64,000 bases of DNA, taken from an uncultured Granulosicoccus sp. (GTDB taxonomy: Bacteria; Pseudomonadota; Gammaproteobacteria; Granulosicoccales; Granulosicoccaceae). This document shows, in pieces, positions 55,849 to 64,000 of this stretch. The position numbers and the translations under genes are program-made. Within the stretch, counting starts at the first letter, position 1, and each line of letters opens with the position of its first letter. The stretch spans positions 1-64,000 of the forward strand of contig CALDSR010000041.1 in assembly GCA_937924505.1 (NCBI GenBank), in the 5' to 3' direction. The notes under the pieces are model-generated. The model was not told where the DNA came from, made no database searches, and worked only from the letters and a program-made list of their open reading frames with translations.

Positions 55849-56736
55849 TCAGGCACTCCGAATGGCATTGTTATCGTGCGTCGCATGAGCCCAGTCCATA
55901 TAACTTTCGCGTGCCAGTTTACTCATCGGGCCAATCTCAAAATGCACCTCGTCAAAACGACTAACCGGTGTGACCTTGGCTAGATTACCACTGAGGAAAA
56001 CTTCATCTGCCGCGCGAAAATCGTCCAATGACAGGGTTGTTTCATGGACCAAGACACCCGCCTCGCGAAGCAAGACGATGATCCTTTGTCGCGTAATGCC
56101 ATTGAGAAAACTGCCATTGGGTATTGGCGTAAAGACTTCACCGTCACGTACCATGAAGACGTTACTGGTAGCTGTCTCGGCAACGTTACCGAGTTGATCA
56201 GTCACCAGCGCATTACTGAAGCCTTTGGCAATAGCTTCGCGAATCATGCGAGCATTGTTCGGGTAGAGACACGCGGCTTTTGCATCAACCGTCGCAACAT
56301 CGAGTGTCGGACGGCAGAATCGTGTTGTGGTCAAGCTCGCTGACGCGTCCCGAGCCGGCATCGGAATTGACTGCAGGCACAAGGCAAAGTCAGTGCTCTC
56401 GGGGTCGGCGCTGATGAAACCGTCACCATGCTCTGTCGACCAGTACATCGGTCGGATGTAAATTGCTGCATCAGAGGGAAATAATGTCAGGCCTTCATGC
56501 ACCCGATCAACAATCGCAGCGGCTTCATGCACAGGATGCATGCCAAGTGCGACAGCCGACTTATTGACCCTGACACAGTGCGGCTCGAGATCCGGGCAAA
56601 CGCCATCAAAAAATCGCGCACCGTCGAACACCAGCGTACCAAGCCAGGTAGCGTGGTCAGCTGACTTCATGATAGGCACACTTCCCGCGTGCCAGCTGCC
56701 ACCGTGGAACGTCTGAATGCTGTTGTCTGATGTCAC
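55849..56736 (-). CDS. ilvE: Branched-chain (class IV) aminotransferase
   Basis: PLP enzyme of 295 residues, likely interconverting branched-chain 2-oxo acids and amino acids. The PLP-binding Lys is in VDAKAACLYPNN near 160; the class IV layout (FDGARFFDG, YIRPMYW, ETATSNVFMV, SGNLAKVTPV) is complete. GTG start. The FLNGITRQRII segment near 220 belongs to the cofactor phosphate site. D-amino acid aminotransferase or 4-amino-4-deoxychorismate lyase are less likely alternatives. Confidence 0.86.
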   Translation of the reverse strand: MTSDNSIQTFHGGSWHAGSVPIMKSADHATWLGTLVFDGARFFDGVCPDLEPHCVRVNKSAVALGMHPVHEAAAIVDRVHEGLTLFPSDAAIYIRPMYWSTEHGDGFISADPESTDFALCLQSIPMPARDASASLTTTRFCRPTLDVATVDAKAACLYPNNARMIREAIAKGFSNALVTDQLGNVAETATSNVFMVRDGEVFTPIPNGSFLNGITRQRIIVLLREAGVLVHETTLSLDDFRAADEVFLSGNLAKVTPVSRFDEVHFEIGPMSKLARESYMDWAHATHDNNAIRSA

Positions 56737-56885
56737 TTCGCGTCTACCCTCACCTGCTGCCTACCGGCTGAGCCATAGCATCATGCTACCGCATTGACCA
56801 ATAGCAGGTCCGATTGGCATATGACTTGATTGTCCGGCAACTGCCTGGACTCACGCATAACGACATTGGCCGCAAATGGGCCGAG

Positions 56886-57335
56886 CTAGCGCATGACTAT
56901 TCGGTCGCCAGCCTTGATGCCGTTCCGGCTGAACCAACCCTGATTGACTTCAAGCGCAAATTTGGCCGGCTCTGTCGAGTAGAAAAGTTGGCCAGGCCCC
57001 ACATTCATGTCGAGAATTTCGTTGATCACAAGATCATCAGATATATACGCAATCGACAATGGCAGCAAGGTGTTGCGCATGGTAAAGGTCAGCATGCGCT
57101 CTTGGGGATAGACAAACAACATGCCGGCATTTTCTGCCAATGTGGTCCGGAAACTCAAGCCCATGTAGCGCTGCTCCCGATTACTGGCTATCTCCGTCGT
57201 CAATGCAGTCTCTCCGATCAACAACTCAACGATCGGCAGTGGCGGTTGTGCGTTGTCCGCCTTGACCGTTGGCAGACTCAGGCAAGCTGCAATCAGTAGC
57301 AGAAAACTTGCGGACAGCGCTTTTGTTTTATCCAT
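56886..57335 (-). CDS. DUF192 domain exported protein
   Basis: Periplasmic or anchored protein of 149 residues with an N-terminal signal (ASFLLLIAACLSLPTVKA); the AAC could be a lipobox. The DUF192 domain (about 35-148) shows EQRYMGLSFR, AGMLFVYP, FTMRNTLLPLSIAYI and NEILDM. Family function is unknown; relatives occur near metal and nucleic-acid functions. It follows aroE by 21 bases on the same strand. Confidence 0.88.
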   Translation of the reverse strand: MDKTKALSASFLLLIAACLSLPTVKADNAQPPLPIVELLIGETALTTEIASNREQRYMGLSFRTTLAENAGMLFVYPQERMLTFTMRNTLLPLSIAYISDDLVINEILDMNVGPGQLFYSTEPAKFALEVNQGWFSRNGIKAGDRIVMR

Positions 57336-57356
57336 GATTCAATTCCGTCAACTCAT

Positions 57357-58217
57357 TTACTTCTGAGCCAAAAGCTCACGCAAACGGGGATACGCCATAC
57401 GCGTTTTGGGTCTGACACCTTCCCAAAACAAGAACGCATCGGCGGCCTGCTCTATCAGCATCCCAAAGCCATTGCTTGTCATCATATTACGTGCCTTTGC
57501 CCAGCGGATAAAAGGAGTGTCCGAGTTGCCATACATCATGTCATAGGCGCAAGCGTGCTTGGCAAAACGGACCGACTCGATATCAGGCATGTCGCCGAGC
57601 AGACTCGCGCTGCTGGCGTTGATGACAAGATCAAAATCAATGGAATCAGGAACGTCTTGCATGCCACCGCCAGCGAGGCGAACCGACGCGGCATCGCGCC
57701 GCTTGGGCGTATGGTTCACTTTGAAATACTCAGCAAGTTCTGTCGCGCGACTTGCCGTGCGATTGGCGATCCACAGCGTGGCCGGAGCCGCATCAAGCAG
57801 TGGCCCGACGACACCGCGGCTGGCACCACCGGCGCCGATCAGAAGCACATTTCGATTCGCCAGTGTCCAGCGTAAATTCGCTTTGAAATCAGCCAGCAAT
57901 CCAAGTCCGTCGGTGTTATGCCCGATACGACTGCCATCTTTCAGCATGTGAATGGTATTGACCGATCCCGCAAGCCGAGCTGCGAGCGACAGTCGATCGC
58001 AGACTTCATGCGCCTGCTCCTTGAACGGCATGGTCACATTACAACCCCGCCCACCGTTCGCCTGCCAATCGATGACGGTATCCGCAAAGGTTTCCGGACT
58101 GGCTTCGGTGCGAATGTAGTGGATTTTGCGCTGTGTCAGCTCACCGAAAAGTTGATGGATGATTGGAGACAGGCTGTGTGCAATCGGTTGGCCGATTACC
58201 GTATAACGATTGATCAA
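57357..58217 (-). CDS. aroE: Shikimate dehydrogenase
   Basis: NADPH-dependent enzyme of aromatic amino-acid synthesis, 286 residues. Substrate-binding IGQPIAHSLSP near 8 and catalytic Lys in NVTMPFKEQA near 64, NTDGLGLL near 104, and NADP motif GAGGASRGVV near 130 are all intact. No ATG is available near the conserved start: TTG at 58217 (before INRYTVIGQ) is preferred to a TTG eight codons upstream, as family proteins begin there. Divergent from hemB by about 190 bases. Confidence 0.93.
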   Translation of the reverse strand: MINRYTVIGQPIAHSLSPIIHQLFGELTQRKIHYIRTEASPETFADTVIDWQANGGRGCNVTMPFKEQAHEVCDRLSLAARLAGSVNTIHMLKDGSRIGHNTDGLGLLADFKANLRWTLANRNVLLIGAGGASRGVVGPLLDAAPATLWIANRTASRATELAEYFKVNHTPKRRDAASVRLAGGGMQDVPDSIDFDLVINASSASLLGDMPDIESVRFAKHACAYDMMYGNSDTPFIRWAKARNMMTSNGFGMLIEQAADAFLFWEGVRPKTRMAYPRLRELLAQK

Positions 58218-58351
58218 GAGGAATCCGAACGTGAGCGACAAAGAAACATAAATTTAGCGAGCAGCAACCGGGAAAACCCGAGGTTGCGAACCGGGAATGA
58301 TACTGCAGTTCGTTACCCAGACTGGATTCCAGAGGCCTGCATCGCGCATAA

Positions 58352-59449
<1,098 letters not shown>

Positions 59450-59531
59450 CACGAAGATTCTCACACAGCAGACTGAAGAATCATCCAAAGAGAACTATAG
59501 TTGAGTCATCACGTTGACACTCGAGAATCCG

Positions 59532-60878
59532 GTGGGTTTGAACAAATATTACAAATCAGTTGCCCGTTTTTGTACAGCAGTGGTTCTGGCTACTTCCAGC
59601 GGCTTCGCTTTCGGCCAGGGTCTTGCCGACCAATGGTATGTTGGTATCGGCGGAGGAGTATCGGAGTTAGACCCCGACCCGGTACTCAGCCCGCTGCAAG
59701 TTGATGACGACAGCGGCGAAACGGGTACCCTGTTCTTCGGCCGTGATCTCGACGCAAACCTGAGTGCGCAGCTGCAATTGTCATCGTACGGTGACGCCGA
59801 TATCAACAACAACTCAACAGTGTCCTTTATCGGCGCCGACGCATCGATGCTGTACCGAATTGTTGACAGCCGCGTATTGCTGCGTAGTTCAGGGAACTTT
59901 GGCGCCTCTCTGTATGGACGCATCGGACTCGGTATTACCGATCGCGATACCGCGCTCGACCTGCGTCGCGACTCACCGGGTGGAGTTTCCGGAGGAGCCG
60001 GCATTGAAGTGTACTTTAGCCGCTACCTCGCACTCCGAGCGGAAGCAGTCTTGCACGCGACAGACGTGACAACAGCGACGCTCAGCGTCGTCGGCCGTTT
60101 TGGCAGTGGTGCCGGATTACGAGAATTACCGTCAACGGGTACCTGGAGCCAAGGTATTGCACCGGTTGAGCCAGAGGCGCCTGCAGAGCCAGAAACCTCT
60201 GTTGCACCTATCGCACCCGTTGCGCCCGTAGCACCAGAAGCGCCAGAGGTACCCGATGCGAGAGACACAAGCGATTCCAGACTAGCTGGCGATACAGCAG
60301 ACAGTAACCTTCCAGAGACATCACAACCGATTGCTGAAACACCAGCCCCTGCACCTCAAGATCAGGGCCAGACGCAATTAACGCCAAACACGAACACCGA
60401 ACTGAACACGTCCGTACCAGCGGTACCGGCAGGTGTTCCAAGCAGCGAGGATCGTGACGGTGACGGTGTACCGAACGCAGACGACGCCTGCCTTCGATCC
60501 ACAATCGGCTATCCGGTTCGTGCCAATGGCTGTCCACTGTTTGATGGTGTGCTCAGCGGTGTGCTCTTCGCGGATCAAACTGCCGACTTGCTGCCCGAGT
60601 CATTCGTACAGCTGGATTTCCTCATAGACCTTCTCAAGCGATTTCCGCAATCCCGTATCGAATTGCATGCTCACACTGACAATCGCAATACCGTTAGAGA
60701 ACAGTCCATCATTACGCGTGCCAGACTGCGTACGGTTGGTACTTATCTCGTGCAAAACGGTATTCGTGCCAATCGATTGGTATTGCGCTCATTCGGTGGA
60801 ACACGCCCCTTGTACCAAAGCACGCCAGAGGGCCGGGTGCGCAACAATCGTATAGAGGTTCTTGAAAAAACTGAATGA
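59532..60878 (+). CDS. OmpA-family outer-membrane protein with TSP3-like linker
   Basis: Envelope protein of about 448 residues. Signal peptide (RFCTAVVLATSSGFAFG), then an N-terminal eight-stranded-barrel-like domain (WYVGIGGG to about 190), a Pro/Ala/Glu-rich linker (about 200-260), a calcium-binding thrombospondin type-3-like segment (DRDGDGVPNADDAC) near 310, and a C-terminal OmpA peptidoglycan-binding domain with HTDNRN and GRVRNNRIEV. Start codon is uncertain: GTG at 59532, TTG at 59538 or TTG at 59514. Overlaps the CPBP gene by four bases. Confidence 0.9.
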   Translation: MGLNKYYKSVARFCTAVVLATSSGFAFGQGLADQWYVGIGGGVSELDPDPVLSPLQVDDDSGETGTLFFGRDLDANLSAQLQLSSYGDADINNNSTVSFIGADASMLYRIVDSRVLLRSSGNFGASLYGRIGLGITDRDTALDLRRDSPGGVSGGAGIEVYFSRYLALRAEAVLHATDVTTATLSVVGRFGSGAGLRELPSTGTWSQGIAPVEPEAPAEPETSVAPIAPVAPVAPEAPEVPDARDTSDSRLAGDTADSNLPETSQPIAETPAPAPQDQGQTQLTPNTNTELNTSVPAVPAGVPSSEDRDGDGVPNADDACLRSTIGYPVRANGCPLFDGVLSGVLFADQTADLLPESFVQLDFLIDLLKRFPQSRIELHAHTDNRNTVREQSIITRARLRTVGTYLVQNGIRANRLVLRSFGGTRPLYQSTPEGRVRNNRIEVLEKTE

Positions 60879-61321
60879 TGCTGTGCAGGAAACGCCTTTT
60901 GTTCTGGCGTGACCGAGCATATCTTGCAGCGTTAGTGGCAGCGCCCGTATTCTGGGTGCTGCTCTATATCCTCGGTGTCCCGACAAGCGAAAGTAAACCA
61001 GCTCTCAAGCCCTATTTGATGATTGCGCTGGTCTATCCATTACTTGAAGAAATCGTGTTTCGTGGAGGCTTGCAAGCGATGTTGCTCGAGCGGCCATTAT
61101 TTAAAAAAAGTCAGTGCCAGATATCGCTGGCCAACGTGCTGACATCCATCCTGTTTGCCGCGATGCATCTGATCAATCAGGCGCCACTGTTCGCGGCAAG
61201 TGTTTTCTTTCCATCGCTCATTTTCGGCTGGGCCTGGGAGCGTCATCAGACCCTGCTGTCACCGATGCTGTTGCATGTTTTTTATAATGCTGGTTTTGTC
61301 TACTTGTTCGCCTCCGTCTAA
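60875..61321 (+). CDS. CPBP-family intramembrane glutamic protease, short form
   Basis: Integral membrane protein of 148 residues with about four or five helices. The three family motifs are present: LLEEIVFRGG (paired Glu and Arg) near 57, FAAMHLINQ near 90 and HVFYNAG near 133. CPBP proteins process prenylated or sorting-signal peptides; short versions of this size are found with exosortase-like CTERM sorting systems. ATG overlaps the OmpA-like stop (ATGA), so the two are coupled. Substrate unknown. Confidence 0.86.
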   Translation: MMLCRKRLLFWRDRAYLAALVAAPVFWVLLYILGVPTSESKPALKPYLMIALVYPLLEEIVFRGGLQAMLLERPLFKKSQCQISLANVLTSILFAAMHLINQAPLFAASVFFPSLIFGWAWERHQTLLSPMLLHVFYNAGFVYLFASV

Positions 61322-61392
61322 CGGACTCACACCGCTGTTGTTAAAAGCGTTGAATGATTGCCCGCTTTGTACGGTGGCCAACTCCGGCTTAT

Positions 61393-63024
61393 TCAGTGGC
61401 GAAAATGACGGACTCCAGTAAACACCATAGCCATCCCATGCTCATCAGCCGCCGCAATCACTTCTTCATCATTACGTGACCCACCGGGTTGAATCACTGC
61501 CGTTATACCTACCTTGGCGGCGTTGTCGATGCCGTCGCGAAATGGAAAGAAGGCATCCGACGCCATGACCGACCCCTTGACCTCAAGTCCTTCATCCTGT
61601 GCTTTGATTCCCGCAATTCGAGCTGAATACACACGACTCATCTGACCGGCGCCAACGCCAATGGTCGACTGCGCACGACCATACACAATCGCATTGGACT
61701 TGACGAACTTCGCCACTTTCCACGTGAACAGCAAGTCGTCCAGTTCGGTGTCACTTGGCGTTCGTTTACTAACGAGTTTCAATTGATCCCTACTGACATT
61801 GGCAAGATCATCATCCTGTACCAACAAGCCACCTGAAACGGGCCTGAACTGCCATTGCTCACCATTGGTGACGGCCGCAGAACCACTGTCAAGAACACGG
61901 ACATTAGGTTTCTCGGAAAACAGAGCCAATGCGTCCGCGTCAACACCGGGGGCGATGACTACTTCGACGAACTGACGAGCCAGCATGACGGCAGCAGTTG
62001 CCTTGTCGAGTGAGCGATTGAACGCAATGATGCCGCCGAACGCTGATGTGGGATCAGTCTTGTAGGCAGCATCGTAAGCAGCTTGAACAGACTCGGCGAC
62101 CGCCACACCGCAGGGGTTGCCATGTTTGACAATAACGCAAGCCGTATCGCTGAACTGTCGAACGCAGCCAAGTGCGGCATCAGCATCCATCATATTGTTG
62201 TATGACAGCGATTTTCCCTGACAGAAGCGGGCTGCTGCGAGCGTACCTGCCGCCGCATCAGGCGCGCGATAGAACGCGGCACGCTGATGCGGGTTCTCGC
62301 CATAACGCAAGGTTTCCACCAAATGAAACTGCCGGTTCAGGGTGCGTGGGAAATTGGCAGGTACAGGTGCGGGGGCAACTGCCAGTGCATCTTTAGCCAT
62401 GACTGGAGACGCATCCGCAACACCAGGCACGGTGCGGCGACCAAGATACTCGGCAATCATGCCGTCATAGGCAGCGGTATGTTCAAAGGCCTTGGTCGCA
62501 AGGTCAAACCGAAGCGCTGCTTGCTCTTCATCACTGGCATCCAGCGATTCGATAACCCGAGAGTAATCTTCCGGATCAGTGATCACCGCCACTGAGGCAT
62601 GATTCTTTGCCGCAGAACGAATCATCGCTGGACCGCCGATATCGATATTCTCAATGGCCTCGTCAAATGTGGCATCAGCCCGCGCAACAGTTGCCGCAAA
62701 TGGGTACAGATTGACAATAACGAAATCAATCGGCGCGATCTCACGCTCAACCATGACGTCGTCATCTAGTCCGCGACGCCCAAGAATGCCGCCATGGACG
62801 CGGGGATGCAAAGTCTTTACACGCCCTGCCATCATCTCCGCAGCGCCGGTATGGGTTGATACATCAGTGACATCGAGACCGGCATCGCGTAGCAGGCTCG
62901 CCGTACCGCCAGTTGACAGCAATGTCAGCCCTTTCGCTGACAAAGCTCGGGCAAGTTCTTCAATACCTTGCTTGTCCGATACGCTCAGTAATGCGCAGGC
63001 TGATCGAGCCTGAGTCGATGCCAT
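61393..63024 (-). CDS. purH: Bifunctional AICAR formyltransferase / IMP cyclohydrolase
   Basis: Catalyses the last two steps of IMP synthesis, 543 residues. The N-terminal MGS-like IMP cyclohydrolase domain (about 1-195; [35 protein letters not shown]) and the C-terminal AICAR transformylase domain ([38 protein letters not shown]) are complete. ATG at 63024 preferred; a GTG six codons upstream overlaps fis. Immediately downstream of fis, as in many gammaproteobacteria. Confidence 0.96.
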   Translation of the reverse strand: MASTQARSACALLSVSDKQGIEELARALSAKGLTLLSTGGTASLLRDAGLDVTDVSTHTGAAEMMAGRVKTLHPRVHGGILGRRGLDDDVMVEREIAPIDFVIVNLYPFAATVARADATFDEAIENIDIGGPAMIRSAAKNHASVAVITDPEDYSRVIESLDASDEEQAALRFDLATKAFEHTAAYDGMIAEYLGRRTVPGVADASPVMAKDALAVAPAPVPANFPRTLNRQFHLVETLRYGENPHQRAAFYRAPDAAAGTLAAARFCQGKSLSYNNMMDADAALGCVRQFSDTACVIVKHGNPCGVAVAESVQAAYDAAYKTDPTSAFGGIIAFNRSLDKATAAVMLARQFVEVVIAPGVDADALALFSEKPNVRVLDSGSAAVTNGEQWQFRPVSGGLLVQDDDLANVSRDQLKLVSKRTPSDTELDDLLFTWKVAKFVKSNAIVYGRAQSTIGVGAGQMSRVYSARIAGIKAQDEGLEVKGSVMASDAFFPFRDGIDNAAKVGITAVIQPGGSRNDEEVIAAADEHGMAMVFTGVRHFRH

Positions 63025-63038
63025 GCCTTCTAGATGAT

Positions 63039-63359
63039 TCACTGATCTTCAGTTTCCAGCGCCGCAAGCTTGGCACGCAAGGTACCGCGATTGATACCAA
63101 GCCAGGTCGCGGCTTTACTTTGATTACCGCGACACTCCTCGAGTACCGAGGACAACAAGGCGGCTTCGGTTTGCTGCATAACCATACGATACAGGTCTAA
63201 CGGTGCTTCGCCATCGAGCATTTCGAAGTAACGACTGAGTTCTGCATGAACGCACTGTTGTATGGCAGTGTTTCGGTGTACGCTTGCATTAGGTTTCTTG
63301 ACGACTGCACGACGTTGCATCGATTTGTACTGCCGTGTCGCGGGTTGTTTAACTGGCAT
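63039..63359 (-). CDS. fis: Fis-family nucleoid/DNA-binding protein
   Basis: Small DNA-binding protein of 106 residues. The C-terminal HTH reads [31 protein letters not shown], the Fis/NtrC recognition pattern. The N-terminal 35 residues ([14 protein letters not shown]) are basic and longer than E. coli Fis. Gene order dusB-fis-purH is conserved in gammaproteobacteria, supporting true fis. Ends 15 bases before the purH ATG. Confidence 0.92.
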   Translation of the reverse strand: MPVKQPATRQYKSMQRRAVVKKPNASVHRNTAIQQCVHAELSRYFEMLDGEAPLDLYRMVMQQTEAALLSSVLEECRGNQSKAATWLGINRGTLRAKLAALETEDQ

Positions 63360-63364
63360 TGTTG

Positions 63365-64000
63365 TCAGGCTGCTACGGCAAAGGTTTCTGGGGCGGTGAA
63401 AAAGCGGTCAACCAACAACAACTGCTCAGTTGCTGATTGCACCGTGTTGGCAGCATCACGAAATCCATTCGCGTGACGCAGCCCCTTGCAGTACCAGGCG
63501 ATATGTTTGCGGGCTATGCGTACGCCTCGATATTCGCCATACAGCGCATGACAACCGCGAAGATGCTCATGCAAGACGCTGTGAATTTCGGTACGATCCG
63601 GACGGGCCGGTAACGGTCTGCCTTCGAGGACTGCAGAGATCTCGCGAAAAATCCAGGGATTACCCTGCGCTGCTCGTCCAATCATGATGCCGGCAGCACC
63701 GGTCTTGTCAAGAACACGACGTGCTGTCAGCCCATCAGCGATATCACCGTTGGCTATAACCGGAATGTCCACCGCTTTGACGATATCGGCAATCGTGTCG
63801 TACTCGGCATCACCCTTGAAACGATCAGCCCGCGTACGACCATGTACTGCAAGACATGCGATACCCGACGCTTGCGCCATCTGCGCAATTTCCACACCGT
63901 TACGATTGTCTGGACAGGGACCTGTACGAATTTTTAAAGTTACTGGCACATCAACACGTTTTACGACACTGTTAAGAATCGACTGCACCTTTTCAGGATC
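63365..64000 (-). CDS. dusB: tRNA-dihydrouridine synthase B, 5'-truncated by window edge
   Basis: FMN enzyme reducing uridines in the tRNA D-loop. About 211 C-terminal residues are seen; the frame is open to the last base (DPEKVQSIL), so the start lies outside. LKIRTGPCPDNRNGVEI, LAVHGRTRADRFKGDAEY, VIANGDI and MIGRAAQGNPWIF mark the FMN-binding barrel. Stop codon is 5 bases before the fis start. The catalytic Cys is presumably in the missing part. Confidence 0.94.
   Translation of the reverse strand, partial: DPEKVQSILNSVVKRVDVPVTLKIRTGPCPDNRNGVEIAQMAQASGIACLAVHGRTRADRFKGDAEYDTIADIVKAVDIPVIANGDIADGLTARRVLDKTGAAGIMIGRAAQGNPWIFREISAVLEGRPLPARPDRTEIHSVLHEHLRGCHALYGEYRGVRIARKHIAWYCKGLRHANGFRDAANTVQSATEQLLLVDRFFTAPETFAVAA

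Overview
The window is a stretch of a bacterial chromosome, most likely from a sulfur-oxidising gammaproteobacterium. Two things point there. First, aprM-aprB-aprA with a divergent dissimilatory ATP sulfurylase gene (sat) is the sulfite-oxidation route of many purple and colourless sulfur bacteria; the membrane partner is AprM, and no Qmo complex is seen. Second, the order trkH-trkA-ntrX-ntrY-DUF4390-rsmB-fmt-def with divergent lysM-dprA-topA-tsaC-hemF is a gammaproteobacterial housekeeping block. Genus cannot be fixed from the sequence alone. No tRNA, rRNA, CRISPR array, insertion sequence or phage gene was recognised.

Layout. 1-5.6 kb: end of an MFS transporter, then a leftward group (FKBP/SlyD-like isomerase, TPR protein, an unlisted 53-residue protein, 2-hydroxyacid dehydrogenase, EEP-family hydrolase). 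5.3-10.9 kb: hypothetical protein, aprA, aprB, aprM and divergent sat. 10.9-17.0 kb: MazG-type pyrophosphohydrolase, CpdA-like phosphodiesterase, response regulator with a class III nucleotide cyclase domain, Hpt protein, and a 1030-residue ABC-exporter-like protein whose nucleotide-binding domain has lost its catalytic motifs, carries a large insertion and ends in a cyclic-nucleotide-binding domain. 17.5-34.2 kb is more accessory: arginine:glycine amidinotransferase homologue, PagL-like protein, YfcG-type glutathione transferase, TIGR04282 transferase with an APH-type kinase, GT2 and polytopic glycosyltransferase genes, DUF547, outer-membrane barrel, DM13 lipoprotein, DUF3179 protein, MDR-type reductase, a decayed cyclase fragment, a methyltransferase and a six-repeat lipoprotein. 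34.6-64 kb is mainly housekeeping: potassium uptake, NtrYX-type two-component system, tRNA/rRNA modification, DNA processing, haem synthesis (hemF, hemB), c-di-GMP turnover, aminotransferase, aroE, OmpA-like protein, purH, fis and the end of dusB.

How the genes work together. AprMBA and Sat would take sulfite to APS and then to sulfate plus ATP, feeding electrons to the membrane through AprM. The most unusual region is 11.3-17.0 kb, where enzymes that could make and destroy a cyclic nucleotide lie beside a membrane protein with a cyclic-nucleotide-binding tail, suggesting a local second-messenger circuit. Other points worth a look are an NtrX homologue with degenerate AAA+ motifs, a GT2 enzyme with a likely zinc-knuckle insertion, a perfect 11-bp hairpin at the dprA start codon, and repeats before hemF.
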